NCBI RefSeq assembly: GCF_016808335.1
Contig: NC_053148.1
Span: 1,741,001 to 1,805,000 of the forward strand
Direction of reading: 5' to 3'
Source: Panicum virgatum
Lineage: Eukaryota; Streptophyta; Magnoliopsida; Poales; Poaceae
DNA: 64,000 nt
In this document: positions 52,557 to 64,000 of the stretch, one piece after another
How the letters are laid out: each line of letters opens with the position of its first letter
Numbering within the stretch: the stretch's first letter is position 1
Position numbers and translations under genes: made by a program
The notes under the pieces: generated by a model
Seen by the model: only the letters and a program-made list of their open reading frames with translations
Told to the model about the DNA's origin: nothing
The model's database searches: none

Positions 52557-55500
52557 ATGGCGACGCGGGTGAAGGACGTGGCGCGACGGTCGACAAAGAA
52601 GTACGTGGAGGAGGCGCTGTACCGGCGGCTGTTCCGGAAGGGGTCGACGCCGCAGGCGGTGAGGGAGGAGGTGGACGGCTTCCTCGACAGCCGGAAGCGG
52701 GCGTTCAAGTGGGAAGTGGGCGTTTGCGTCCGCCGGATGCGGCGGAACTCGCTCTACCGCCCGGCGCTCAAGGTCAGGCTCTTCCCTTGTGTCTCTCTAT
52801 CATCATTTCGGGATCTCGGTTTGGGCCTTGGGATGCCGCGGTTCCTCATGTTGTTAGATCTGATGATGGAAGTAGGATTTGGGAAGGGAATAAATCCTGT
52901 GAGATGTTTGCTGATATGAACATGATAGTGAGGTGTGGACTTGTTGCCAACATAAATTTCTCTCCCAGACCTGGAAGTGCTTGATTTTATTTTGAGGGTT
53001 GTCGAAGTCTATGTTTTTAAAGCGGTAAGGCGAGGCGAGGCGATCCACCACCGCCTTATCGCCTAGGCGGGCTAAGGCAGGCTAAGGCGGGCCAAGGCGA
53101 GACCTTAAGTAAGGCGAGCCGCCACCGCCTTGTCGCCTAGGCGACGCCTTGAAAACATAGGTCGAAGTATACTGAAAAAAATTCGTTTGATTAAGGCAGT
53201 TGTGAAAATTGTGACGGAATCGGCTCAGTGAAATGGTGCTCAGTGCTCTGGTCTCTATCATTTGTTTTTGTCAACGCCAAATCAGTACAGTTTTATATGC
53301 AACTAAGGCAGGTTATTCATCAGCCTTTCAGCCATGTAAACGTAGCACTCAAGTACTCAGCAATGCGAAATTATTACTGTCTTTTCTTTGACCTTTGGAT
53401 GTCACGTGTACTTAAACTCAGAAGTTTAGATGGAGTCGTATAACTGGTTATTGAAAGCTTTAAGCCATTAGATCAGCACGGCACAAGAATTTGTTGATAT
53501 CCTTTGTCCTGCAACTAGTCCCATTTTATGGTTCAGTGTCTCAGTGAAGCTTCATAACTTTTTTTCAAAGAACTAGTGAAGCTTCATAACTTGTGGTAGT
53601 TGGTCTTTTCATTTCCATGGTTAGCTACTTAGCTGCATTGATGGTAATTTTTCTGACTATTTTATCAAGTTACAGAGTTGAGCACCAGTTTCTTGTTTTT
53701 TGTCCTCACAGAATCTGCTTAGTTTTTGCTTTTCTCTTTTTATTTTGTTTTTATGAACAACCAAGTTTGCATTCTCGAAATCCATTTCCTTTGTATCTTC
53801 TTAGAAACCGTGTTATTCATCTTAATCAGAAGTGCTTTCCGAATGTTTGCTCTATCTTCAATAAATTTATCACTATGTCATGTTTTCTGCTCCATTTCAA
53901 ATTGCCAACTTTATAGTGATGTTAGCTGATCATTAAAGAAGTTTATTCATTGCTTTATGCCATGATTATGGTGGCTACTTTATTCCTTAGTTCATGCACA
54001 AGTTGATTCTTGGTAATGCTGTGACTCTAATATTCCCTTAATAGCTGTAATGGATGTTCAATGTATATATTGTTATATACATGGCAGCACTTACAAAACC
54101 ATTGATTACTTATTCATAATTGCTACTAGTGATCACTGGTCACTATCATTGTGAATAGTTGTGCTGACTGCTAAACAGCCAGTTCTATTTGAAATATCGT
54201 TGTTTTCTTTCATTTTCATGTACTCTTCTTCCAAATGAAGCAGCAGATGATAGAACACATTCTAGATCGAAATCATTATATAATATTGAAACTTGGTTAT
54301 TTACCAGTGATCGTTCTGAATTTGATCAACTAAGTTGAAATGGATCCTTTTGTTTGTTTATGCAGCTTTCTGAAGTTATGGCCAGAAGAGGCATGAATCC
54401 TACTGTCAGTGATCAAGCAATCCGCCTGGACCTCGTTGCCAAATCGAGAGGCATTGCTGCTGCTGAGAAGTACTTTTTGGACCTCCCAGAAACTTCCAAG
54501 ACTCATCTCACATATGGCGCTCTTCTAAATTGTTACTGCAAAGACTTGATGACTGAGAAGGCTGAGGCACTTATGGAGAAAATGAAGGAGCTCAACTTTG
54601 CTTTTACTGCCATGTCGTATAACAGCTTAATGACACTGTACACCAAAGTCAACCAACCTGAGAGGGTCCCCAGTATCATTCAGGACATGAAGGCCGATGA
54701 TGTATTACCAGATGTCTTTACTTATAATGTTTGGATGAGGGCGCTTGCAGCTGTCAAGGACATACCAGGGGTTGAAAGGGTGATTGAAGAGATGAAACGG
54801 GATGGCCGTGTTGCTCCTGATTGGACAACATACAGTAACCTGGCCTCCATATACGTTGATGCTGGACTGTTTGAGAAGGCAGAAGCTGCTCTTAAGGAGC
54901 TTGAGAAGCGGAACACTTGCAATGACATTGAAGCATACCAGTTCCTTATTACATTATATGGGAGGACACAAAATTTAGTGGAAGTTCATCGTGTTTGGCG
55001 GTCATTGAAGCGGAATTGTCCTAGAAAGGCAAACATGAGTTATCTTAATATGATTCAGGTTTTGTCCAATCTGAAGGATTTGCCTGCTGCTGAAGCCTGT
55101 TTCAAAGAGTGGGAAGCACAATACATCCATCCACCTAAGAAGAACATGAAGGGCGCAGAGGCATCCACTACAAAACCAGAATCTTTAACCAATGCGCCTA
55201 GTAATGAGTCTAATGTCAACGGAACAAAGGGAGCGGAGGAGCTCGAACTGAAGCATCCAAAATATGACATCCGCGTTGCAAATGCTATGATTAGAGCATA
55301 TATCGCAGAGGGTATGCTTGACAAGGCTGAAGCTCTGAAGAAGCGTGCCAAGATGCGTGGCGGAAGACTGAACGCCAAGACATGGGAGATCTTCATGGAT
55401 CATTACCTCAAGGCTGGGGATCTCAAGATGGCTCATTGGTGTGCAGACCGTGCAATGAAGAAGGGACACAGCAGCGGCAGGATCTGGGTGCCGCCACACG

Positions 55501-55745
55501 GTGTGACGGAGACCCTGATGAGCTACTTTGAGAAGAACAAAGATGTAGATGGAGCTGAGCAATATGTGGAAGCTCTGAAGAAGGTGCAGAAGGATCTGGG
55601 CGCGCTGGTCTTCGAGCTGCTGGTACGGACGTACGCAGCTGCTGGGAAGAAGTTCCCCGGGATGCGGCAGCGGCTCAAGATCGAGAACGTGGAAGTCGGG
55701 GAGGACACTGCCAGGCTGCTTGATTCCATCTGCGTCGACCAATAG
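52557..55745 (+). CDS. PPR protein, At1g60770-like, two exons
   Basis: The exons are 52557-52772 and 54366-55745, with a GT-AG intron of 1593 bp in phase 0, giving 531 residues. The N-terminus (MATRVKDVARRSTKKYVEEAL, shown in part) is basic and could be an organelle targeting peptide. P-class pentatricopeptide repeats fill most of the rest, for example TYGALLNCYCK, SYNSLMTLYTK, TYNVWMRALA, TYSNLASIYVDAGL and AYQFLITLYGR. The family is recalled as Arabidopsis At1g60770-like, annotated mitochondrial. PPR proteins bind organellar RNA. There is no E/DYW editing domain. A Lys/Ser-rich insert at about residues 335-375 separates the repeat blocks. The intron carries a hAT MITE. Confidence 0.93.
53001..53168 (+). 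mobile_element. hAT-type MITE in the PPR intron, duplication GTCGAAGT
   Basis: The element at 53009-53160 (152 bp) has ends CTATGTTTTTAAAGCGG and CGCCTTGAAAACATAG, flanked by GTCGAAGT at 53001-53008 and 53161-53168. It is nearly identical over much of its length to the reverse complement of 50319-50460. Confidence 0.93.
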
Positions 55746-56798
55746 ATGGGGCTCGTTCTTTTTGTTCATCTTAATAACGGCAGGGTGCTTGCTGATAATC
55801 AGCTATTTGTTGTGTGGAATCTAAAATCTCGATGCCAATATGTACACTGCAATTTAGACAGCTTTTCTTTGTTTCATCTTCTGGTTCTGCCAACGTGGGG
55901 CCCTGGGACATGAAGTGCCCCGCGGACCGGTTCCAAATCTTGTAACTTTCAGTTGTTATATATGACTGCTTGCTTATTTTGGGCAGGTTGAACTCATAGA
56001 TTTTCTGCTTGTTGTGGAATCAAATTTCGATGCTTTTTGCTGTTTCTATGACAGAACGAACTGGTGCCAGTTATACGCGTTACGACAGATTGTGCTCTTT
56101 TGAACTTGACTGCTTGGCAAGTACCCTTTTGATTGATGCCGTTGGCGTGGTGTTTTACTGGTATTTGCAGATTAGAATTGCAATGGTATGCGTAAGCATC
56201 TCTAGCAGATTACTTATCTCTCATAACCTATATATTTTCTCTCTTCATCACTAAATATTTTTTTATATTTTTTTGTAGCTAGTGTTGTATCAGATTTTAC
56301 TTAAAGGATAGACTGGAGGAAAGAATCACCTGCATGTGTTTTGACGATCATTAAAAAAAATAGATATTAGCGAAGAAATTAGTAATCTGCTGGAGCATCT
56401 CCCATTACCAAAGAAATATATTTTTACTACTATTAGGGAGAGGGATCATTAATCTGCTGGAGCTAATATTTTGATGCTCTAATCTTATTGATGCTGCTGT
56501 ATTATCCGAGAACTGGTCGTGCACGGTGGAATAATCTGCCAAGAGCCCAACCAAGACGACACTGGCAGTGTCAGCGAGATGGGTTCGGCACCAGTAGGCG
56601 CCGAGACGACTGGCACGGTGGCACCACAGTTCGCACGTCTTTTCTTTTCCGTTTGGATTGGATCGCACGTGGCAGCCATCTCCCCTGTCGAAACTCGATT
56701 GCAAAAAAAGTACAGTAGATCCCGACTCCGGTCTGAATGGGAACCCACCGTCGGTTTGGCACGACCGATCGGATCGTTCGCACGTGACGGCAGAGGCA
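55746..56798. other. Downstream of the PPR gene
   Basis: The first 250 bp would be 3' UTR of the PPR gene. No gene or clear repeat was found in the rest. Confidence 0.4.
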
Positions 56799-57424
56799 AA
56801 GCTCCCCATACGGCTACCGGCGCAGCAGAACCCCACCCCGCCTTCCGCCCCTCCCATGGCGACATGGCATTCCAGGCGGTTGTATGTCCGCCGGAGGAAG
56901 AAGACGGCGGTGGCTAGTCGAGACAGGCAGACGGCCCATTTAGTTTTTGGCCCACTGATCGCTGAATGAAGTGCCCTTGGTGGCCTGACGCCCCCCTCCC
57001 CTCCCTCGGTGGCTCGGTCGGTCCCCTGTCTGCTCCGCCCGACGCCTCGACGGTCGGCCAGGACTTGGAGCCGGGCGCGGAAGCCTAGCCGCCGCCGGCC
57101 TCGCCCCCTCCCCTGCATCCCCTCCCTCCATCTGCCGCCCCGCGCTGTGCGCTCGCCGCGCCGCCGGTCTAATTCATGGAGGGGCACCGGGAGGGCCGCC
57201 GGCACAGGCCTCGGGGCGGGAGGGGCGTAGCCGCCATCCGGGAGCACAACGGCGGTGAGGAATTCGACCAGGTGAGGGTCTCTTGTTCACTCTTACTTCC
57301 TTCACCCGCGTGGCATGGCAAGCAATCGTTGTCGGATGGAATTGCTGCTGATTTCGTGGCTTGCTCATCTCTTGCGGCGAACATGCTCTGCCCCAGCTAA
57401 AATTCAGAGCCAGCTTCGCCACTG
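56799..57424 (+). repeat. Segmental duplication, copy 1
   Basis: This segment matches 60708-61354 in the same orientation, about 3.9 kb away. It contains an open 32-codon stretch starting with ATG at 57176 (MEGHREGRRHRPRGG) that ends at a GTGAGG splice donor (57272). This looks like the first exon of a gene, but no further exon was found. The other copy keeps the same frame and donor. Homology ends abruptly after CAGCTTCGCCACTG. Confidence 0.9.
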
Positions 57425-57909
57425 CGTGACAGCCTGGCGGAGGATGACGACTGGTGGGTAGTGGCCGTGGGGTGAGTCGGCACACGGACGGCGGCGCATC
57501 CGCATCCGCATGGTTGTGTACTTCGTCCTTGGGTCGGGTCGGAGAGCCGCCATGGTAAGGTAACGTGCGCGAGCCGGCGAATGTGCAGAGGAACATGCGA
57601 CCCAGCAGCAGCAGAGGGAAGAGCAAATGAGATGGAAATAGGTTCCTAAAAAAACATGGGAATTGGTTGCGTTGCACGTGCGCCGCCGAGGCAGCACGAC
57701 AGGCGTATCCTTCCTCTCCGAGTGCGTGCGTGGTCATGTGTAGTTGTGCGCCGTATCGATGCCCCCCTGCCCCGTGTCTGCTAGTGTGCTGCGGTGAGAA
57801 ACACTGAAACACTCGTTCGGTCAAGTTCAAGAAGAAGAAACACTGAAACCTTCCAAGCAAATTTGTACGCAATCCTGACCTGCGTGCACCACGCCCGCGT
57901 CAGCACAGC
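57425..57909. other. Spacer after duplication copy 1
   Basis: GC-rich sequence without a supported gene. Confidence 0.35.
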
Positions 57910-58047
57910 CTGTTCGCTTGGCTGTGTCTTGTGTTGATTTATTATGAGAGAAAGATATCGTTGGTTGGCTGGTGGCTGGTGACTGACGCTGATTTGGTGT
58001 GAGGGAAAAGCACTGCTAGCTGATTGGCTGACAAGCCAAGCGAACAG
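57910..58047. mobile_element. MITE with CTGTTCGCTTGGCT termini
   Basis: CTGTTCGCTTGGCT at the left end and AGCCAAGCGAACAG at the right end are perfect inverted repeats of 14 bp enclosing 138 bp. No target duplication is clear. The length and ends resemble small hAT-type elements. Confidence 0.75.
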
Positions 58048-58130
58048 AGTGATGAGGTTCCCAATCATTGGAGGCGAGCCACCCCAATCATTTCGCATTC
58101 AGGTGATGAGGTTTCTTCTTTTCAAAAACA

Positions 58131-58476
58131 GCCTCATTTAGTTGCACCCGTAAAGTTTTTGAAATAAAATATTTGCACATTTAAAATATTAAACATAGAC
58201 TAATCATAAAACTAAATACATAACTCATCTGTAAACTACGAGATAAATCTAATGAGTCTAATTAATCCATCATTAAAGCATGTGTACTGTAACAATTACT
58301 GTAGCAATTTAGTGTCTAATCATAGCCCAATTAGACTTATTAGATTCGTCTCGTAATTTACAAGCAAATTATACAAATCGTTTTCGATTTCGTCTAGATT
58401 TAATACTTCATGTCTGTAAGATTTATTTTCGATGTAATAGATTTTAAATTTTAAATTTTTGCAACTAAACAAGACG
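58131..58476. mobile_element. Tourist-like MITE related to 40068-40369
   Basis: The ends CCTCATTTAGTTGCA and TGCAACTAAACAAGACG are imperfect inverses. Internal landmarks such as AAACATAGACTAATCA, TTACTGTAGCAATTTAG and GATTCGTCTCG match the element at 40068. It is more diverged and AT-rich, and the target duplication could not be read. Confidence 0.75.
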
Positions 58477-59737
58477 AAGCAATGGAAAAAAAACAAAGGG
58501 AGGCATCGAGGTGACAGACAGACAGCGCCCGATCCCATCTCGTGGAGCGGATCGACCCGACGACCAACAACGACCGACCGGACCCTGGACCCAACCCCCC
58601 GGCGGGAGGATCACGCCGCGGGCCCACGTCAGCGCCGCGGCCCCGGCCACGGATCGATTTATCCCGGTGACGTGTCCTCAGCAGCGGCGGCGGAGGGAGC
58701 CGGCAGCTCGGGCGAACCTGAAAGCTCCATTCACCCAGGCTGACTCCATCCAGCGGGCGCTGGGCCCACCAGCTCCATCTTCGTCTCCTGCCAGGAAGAT
58801 GGCGGACGGGACGGCGACGGCGACGCGCGCACCGTCGGCGCGTCGGGTACGCGTCGCCGGCCGGCCCTCGTGGCCGCGGATTAGCTTCGCTTTTCTTCTC
58901 CGAGACCGGATACGATCGGCTTCGATTCGTCTACTGTATATTAAATAAATAATACAAAAGCGGTGTCAGTTTCCGTGGCCGGGGTTCCGTCTCTCGTCCC
59001 GGCGAGCGGTGGACGGCCGAGAGCGAGCGGTCGCCGTCGTCGTTGGATGCATGCTACTACAACGAAATTGTTACCGCCGCCCTGCCCATGGGCCGCGCCA
59101 TGTTTATGGCGTGTCGCGACTGTGGAGGCGGCACGCGGTCGCCGGCCATCCCCCAATCATGCTTACTACCTACTACTGTTACTCATCCTCCAATCAGCTA
59201 CTACTCCTACTTGATTAGTAGAAAAAAGTTAAAGAAATGATCGTGTTCGTGTTCCACGAGCGATTGCTGACTACTACTCCGTAGTAAGTAGTATAAACAT
59301 TTTTTGTCTTGGCTGCTGCGTGCTTCTCACTTGGGCGCCGACGACGCACGGTGGCGCCAGGTTGCTGGCGCGGCCGCCGCCGAGCCGGCATCCTGCGCCA
59401 ACGGTTCGCCGTGCAGTGCTGATGCCCCGTCCGTGTCGTATCGTAGCGGCTGCCTGCTAGCACCCTAACAGGATCACGGGAAACGACGGAGCCAAAGGCA
59501 AGCTCGTGAGAACGAGCCAGTGGCTCGGTCGTAGCGCTCGCTGTTGCGAGGCTGCCCGCCAGCGTTCGATCCCCCGTGATCGCAACGCTGGTGTCACACC
59601 GGGTGCTGAGGTCTGTGTGTGTGGGTGTGCGTGCGTGTGTGTGGAGGTGTGCGTGTGCTTCAGTATGGCGAGTTGCGAAATTACTTAGACAGTCTCGTCT
59701 TCGTTGAGTCTGGTCAGCGTAGATGTCCAAAATCTTA
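58477..59737. other. GC-rich spacer with a TG microsatellite
   Basis: A frame near 58799 (MADGTATATRAPSARR) could be a first exon before a GTACGC donor, but it has no partner exon and is not called. A degenerate TG/GCGTG repeat lies at about 59612-59660. Confidence 0.4.
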
Positions 59738-60036
59738 CGGGCGTATTTGGTTGCTTGTATGCGCCCTGACCAGGTTCGGCGCATGCACCCGATGAGTGAT
59801 TGGTTGGCTGCAACACCGCGAGCCAGGCTCGGCGCATGCAACTGATGGGAGACTGGTTGCTTGCATCTCCATCTGACTCGTGCCTTCCCGTGCAGAAATC
59901 GGCGCTCAGCCTGGCTCCCGGGAAACGAACTGGACCTCGTTTCTCCGGTGCCTGGCTCGCTCGCTGTTGGCCCGTGAGAGCCTGCCTCCCGAGAGCCGAG
60001 CCAGGCGGTACCCAGAAGGGAACCAAACACGTCTTA
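59735..60036. mobile_element. Tourist-like MITE, target duplication TTA
   Basis: The element at 59738-60033 (296 bp) has ends CGGGCGTATTTGGTTGC and GGAACCAAACACGTC, imperfect inverted repeats, flanked by TTA. The interior repeats GCCAGGCTCGGCGCATGC-like units. Confidence 0.7.
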
Positions 60037-60707
60037 TATGACTTCCCAATGCTCCTGGGTGCTTAAAAAAATTTCCAATGCTACTGGGTGCTTAAAAAAG
60101 GCAAGCTTGCCGATCGAGGCAGTGGACCTGGGTGGTTGGTGGGGCTAGAGGTGGGGCCGCCCGGCACTGCGCGTAAGGATGGATCTAAACATCCGAATTC
60201 TTAGAACAAATTTGATATTTTAAAATAGATATGTTTAAAATTTTATGCTAATCTTTTTTATATTATAAAGCATATTATTACACATAAGAATAAAATTTTG
60301 TATAGATTTTTTATGTATTATTTGCTCCCTACAATTAAAAAGGTGAAAAAAAATTTGAATCCGTATCCGATCCGTATTCGAATTTTTATATCTATTATTT
60401 GAGAATATATATGATAAATTTGAGGTTTAGTTTTTATGAATCTTTACAAGATCAATGTTAAATACAAGGCTATGAACTTACATAGTAAATTCTATATCTT
60501 ATTTGTCCATAATCGAAGAAAAATGACAAAAAATCTGACATTCGAATAAATATCTGAATCCATCCTTAACTGCGCGGACGAGAGCGAGAGAGCGAGGGAG
60601 CCGACGGGGCGGCGCCACCAGACCAGCCACGTGCCCCGCCCCCGCCCGCAGCGCAGATCCCGAGAGACTCTTGTGCCAAATCCCCCTGGCCACACAATAA
60701 TTGATTG
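60037..60707. other. AT-rich spacer
   Basis: No gene or clear mobile element was identified. Confidence 0.4.
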
Positions 60708-61354
60708 AAGCTCCCCATACGGCAGGGTAGGGCACCTGCCCCAGCTACCGGCGCAGCAGAACCCCACCCCGCCTTCCGCCCCTCCCATGGCGACATGGCG
60801 TTCCAGGCGGCTGTCTGTCCGCCGGAGGAAGAAGACGGTGGTGGCTAGTCGAGACAGGCAGACCACCCATTTAGTTTTTGGCCCACTGACCGCTGAATGA
60901 AGTGCCCCTGGTGGCCCGACGCCCCCCTCCCCTCCCTCGGTGGCTCGGTCGGTCCCTGTCTGCTCCGCCCGACTCCTCGACGGCTGGGCAGGACTTGGAG
61001 CCGGGCGCGGAAGCCTAGCCGCCGCCGGCCTCGCCCCCTCCCCTGCATCCCCTCCCTCCATCTACTGCCCCGCAATGTGCGCTCGCCGTGCCGCCGGTCT
61101 GATTCATGGAGGGGCCCCGGGAGGGCCGCCGGCACAGGCCTCGGGGCGGGAGGGGCGTAGCCGCCATCCGGGAGCACAGCGGCGGTGAGGAATTCGGCCA
61201 GGTGAGAGTATCTTGTTCACTCTTCCTTACTTCACCCGCGTGGCATGGCAAACAATCGGAGTCGGATGGAATTGCTACCGATTTCGTGACTTGCTCATCT
61301 CTTGCGGCGAACATGCTCTGCCCCAGCTAAAATTCAGGGCCAGCTTCGCCACTG
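60708..61354 (+). repeat. Segmental duplication, copy 2
   Basis: This is the partner of 56799-57424, with about 21 extra bases near 60721-60742. It keeps the 32-codon open frame (61106-61201) and the GTGAG donor. It ends about 300 bp before the SPX-MFS TATA box, so it may form part of that gene's upstream region. Confidence 0.9.
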
Positions 61355-61649
61355 GTGCCGCACCGAAAAGAAGACTGGACCGCGCCAGACGCCGCCGACG
61401 TGTCCCCCGCCGGGCAAAGCAAAACCCGCCAACCCCGAGCCCGAGCCGGAGCGCTCCCGAAATTGGGGACGCGCACGCGACGGGAGACTGAACCCGGCCC
61501 GACCCGACCCAATCCAACCCGGTAAAAAACCGGCCGCGCCTGGCGCCTCACCGCCACACCGCCGCGCGCCGTCTCTCTCTCTGTTCGTCCTCGCCGCGGC
61601 GGCTCACGGCTGCCAGCCACACCCACCGCTCGCCTCCGCCTCGCCTGGC

Positions 61650-61657
61650 TATAAATA
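61650..61657 (+). promoter_or_regulatory. TATA box of the SPX-MFS gene
   Basis: TATAAATA in a GC-rich promoter is followed by a CT-rich leader and a splice donor at 61815, about 160 bp downstream. Confidence 0.7.
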
Positions 61658-61679
61658 CCCGCCTGCCCGCATCTCCCGC

Positions 61680-63252
61680 GATCCTCCCGGCCCTCCCCCC
61701 CTCCACCTCCCCGACCCGCGCACGAGCTCTGACGCGCGTCCGCGGCTCTCCGGTCCGATCCGCCTGTCGAGGCGCGCACGCGCGCGCACTTCGGAGAGGG
61801 ACAGAGAGAGAGAGGTAAGGGCGAGGCTCGCTCACCCACCCGCGATTTCCCGCTTGAGGATTCTGTCGTGTTCGATTCGTGTTGGTTCCGCGGGGGTGGC
61901 TAAGCATCGGGGCTCAGATGGCGGTGGAAGGATGATTTAGACAAGAGCGGTCTGCGCTAATGCGCTGGGGAAGTGCCCGTTTTGGGGGCTCCGGATCGGA
62001 TGGGCTCGTCCCGCCCTGGGAAATTTCAGCTCGTCCGCGGTGGTTCGAGGATGATTGGTTCCATGGATACGGGCGTACGGCGCGGGCTGCAGGCTGCTTT
62101 TTTTTTTTCGCGAACAACATCAAACAAAGCCGGCTCCCGTGTCTCAAGTTTCCATCTTTTTTGGAGGGTTTCGTGGTTAGAGTTACTTAAGCTCACGGAG
62201 ATTCCGCCGAGTGCCCAGCTTTAGATTGAGCGATGCTGCCTGTATCACTGTATGCGTTGCTGCGCTCAAACCTGTTGCCAATTTGTTTCCGCATTGGTTT
62301 AACCTTGATTCCAGCGCCAGTGTCTGCTCTGTTTGTTTTGGTAGGCTGTTGTTTTCTGTCCATGAGAGATCCCTGACTGTCACTACGAATTCGATGGAAT
62401 TCGGGGTTGTGCTCGCAGGATGGGTTCTTCAATTATGTGCGACTTGTAGCTCGGACCCAAATTAGATCCGGCCTAGACCCAAGTTTTTCAGTATTTTTGC
62501 ACTTACTTCTCAACAAAATATAGCCAAATTGGTTTGGATGTTTTCTATATCATGGATTTTAATATGTCTGCATGAGTCTCTTATGCTGACTGTTCTACAG
62601 CTAGATGCATGTCACCCTGTTTAATTGATTATGTGATTGGTTGAGAAGCTGTCACCCAGTAAGTGAAAATGGATTTTTGTGACTTTTTTGTCATCTTTCA
62701 CCTTGTGAGACTGCGACATGAAATCAATTAGTGATCGTACAAGTTCCGTTCATGGTTCTCAATAATCGATCTGATATATTGTGTCTACTGAAAAGAACAT
62801 ATAATTAGGTTTGTGACTGTAACAGCAAATTTATCTCATTTAACAGTGAGAGTAACACTATTTACAATAAAAAATGCTTCAGATAATTCTGACGTGGTTT
62901 AGATCATGCACTGATGACAGTATATTTACTCAGTATGTTGACTATCAATATCCTTTTTGCTGGAAGGTTCTCATCTGAGGTTGTAGGTTCCTTTTGCCAT
63001 CCTGCTTAGTTGTTTTGTTATGTGTATAAAGTGGTGGCATTATTTACTGAGATTTACATTGAATTGCACTGATCTGAGAACATACGTCCAGAATGAGGTA
63101 CCTTATGTAATGTTGCTCATTGACAGATTGCTTTTATTTTATGGCACATCTTATATTACTATCTTAGTAATTGGAACCAATAATTATTTTTCCCCATTTG
63201 TGCTACTGACACTGTGCTACTTTTGTAGGCAGATTAAGTTATCAAAGTCAAG
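61680..63252 (+). other. 5' UTR and leader intron of the SPX-MFS gene
   Basis: A leader exon of about 135 bp ends with GAGAGAG/GTAAGG at 61814/61815. The intron runs to an acceptor at 63228 (TTTTGTAG) or 63232 (GCAG), about 1.4 kb, just before the start codon. A long first intron is common in highly expressed plant genes. Short open frames inside it are not supported. Confidence 0.65.
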
Positions 63253-63803
63253 ATGGTTAACTTTGGGAAGAAATTGATGGCCGATCAAATTCCAGAATGG
63301 AAAGGGTACTATTTATGTTTTTTTCTCAATTATGACCCTATATATATTAGTATAGAGTCATGAGTGATCTGAATGCCATCAAGTTCCTCTTCAATCAGTG
63401 GTTACCTTTTCTTTTCTTTGAGGAAAAAAAAGTTTATATTCGCTGCTTCTGAGGATATATATATCTAGATTATATTGTTACTTAACAAACTAGATATTGG
63501 CAAGAAAATTGACATTGTCGAACCTTTGATTGCCTTTAGTTACATTCATGGCTGTGCTGCCTTATAGTTTTGACCCTTTGTGCCTTCATATCCCTTTAGT
63601 AGGCTCCTTGGTGTAAAAGTTTTCATACCAACAATCTTAGTTACCATGCTTGACTGTTGTCTTCTTTATTCGATTTCTTCAGATATTATATAAATTACAA
63701 GTTGATGAAGAAGAAAGTTAAACAGTATGGCCAGCAGCTCCAACAGGGTGAGAAAGATCGTCGCCGGGTTCTCAAAGATTTCTCGAAGATGCTTGATGAT
63801 CAG
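63253..63803 (+). CDS. SPX-MFS vacuolar phosphate transporter, N-terminal exons only
   Basis: Coding exons 63253-63305 and 63683-63803 are joined by a GT-AG intron with matching phase. They give the first 58 residues: [18 protein letters not shown] then [16 protein letters not shown] and [12 protein letters not shown]. This is the start of an SPX domain, with the Lys cluster KLMKKKVK that binds inositol pyrophosphates. The wording matches the SPX-MFS (PHT5/VPT) family rather than SPX-only or PHO1 proteins. These family members carry phosphate across the tonoplast. A GTAATG donor follows at 63804; the MFS part lies beyond the right edge. Confidence 0.85.
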
Positions 63804-64000
63804 GTAATGCTAAGAAATAGAAATCTGTGACCACTCATCAGTTCATTCTACCTGATCTGCTTTAACTTGCAGACTTAAGCTTCTCTGTGGATATTTAAAT
63901 TGCTGACTGTAGTATCAACATGGTGAGCATGCATTATCCATATCTCACCTCTGCATGCACTTGCATGTTAACTTGCTGACTGGTAGTATCAACATGGTGA
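63804..64000 (+). other. Start of intron 2 of the SPX-MFS gene coding region
   Basis: No coding frame continues here. A short sequence TAGTATCAACATGGTGA occurs twice (near 63911 and 63986). Confidence 0.6.

Noticed and set aside
58511..58948. 145-codon GC-rich frame
   Set aside because: Biased composition, multiple overlapping frames on both strands and no recognisable domain.
59612..59660. TG-rich stretch as a regulatory Z-DNA element
   Set aside because: It is a short degenerate microsatellite next to a MITE with no gene nearby to regulate.
1..64000. CRISPR arrays, operons or prophage features
   Set aside because: The window is plant nuclear DNA; its repeats are transposons and minisatellites.

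Overview
This is a stretch of plant nuclear DNA, almost certainly from a grass and probably a panicoid. The evidence is GC-rich single-copy genes with typical plant introns, TATA boxes and leader introns. Ty3/gypsy elements with antisense accessory genes, hAT and Tourist-like MITEs and an Au-type SINE are also present. There are no bacterial, organellar or CRISPR features. The species cannot be fixed from the sequence alone.

Bases 1-17093 are nested LTR retrotransposons. A complete 13.3 kb Ty3/gypsy element of the Tat/Grande type (756-14037) has two LTRs of about 1.07 kb and a perfect GTATC target duplication. It carries a broken gag-pol with an archaeal-type second RNase H, and a long antisense accessory gene between pol and the 3' LTR. 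It sits inside the 3' part of an older element of similar design, whose 3' LTR is at 16679-17093 and whose gag-pol lies left of the window. Splice-site and frame analysis places the insertion in an intron of the outer element's own antisense gene.

Bases 17094-24093 hold two copies of a SWEET-like membrane transporter gene. The right copy (19055-20375) splices into an intact 266-residue frame. The left copy is a pseudogene, and the outer retroelement landed in its first intron. A tandemly duplicated acidic coding-like segment and a 3.0 kb solo LTR (TSD ATGCT) follow.

Bases 24100-46900 are mostly genic. They contain a C2-domain protein (-), V-ATPase subunit e (three exons, +), an intronless multi-pass membrane protein (+), an Au-type SINE (-), a second solo LTR (TSD GTTGC), several MITEs, a six-exon TIC32-like short-chain dehydrogenase (+) and a BTB/POZ protein with a leader intron (-).

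Bases 48500-55750 hold a head-to-head gene pair. On the minus strand is a six-exon gene whose product resembles the Cdc14/SIN-component family. On the plus strand is a two-exon PPR protein related to Arabidopsis At1g60770. Their start codons are 282 bp apart, and each gene has a copy of the same hAT MITE in an intron. The minus gene also carries a truncated RTE-type LINE.

Bases 56800-64000 contain a directly repeated segment of about 0.63 kb, several MITEs, and the promoter, leader intron and first two coding exons of an SPX-MFS vacuolar phosphate transporter gene that runs off the right edge. Exon boundaries were read by eye from GT/GC-AG sites and codon phase. Where phases close across all exons the gene models are firm; functional names rest on remembered family patterns, not on a search.
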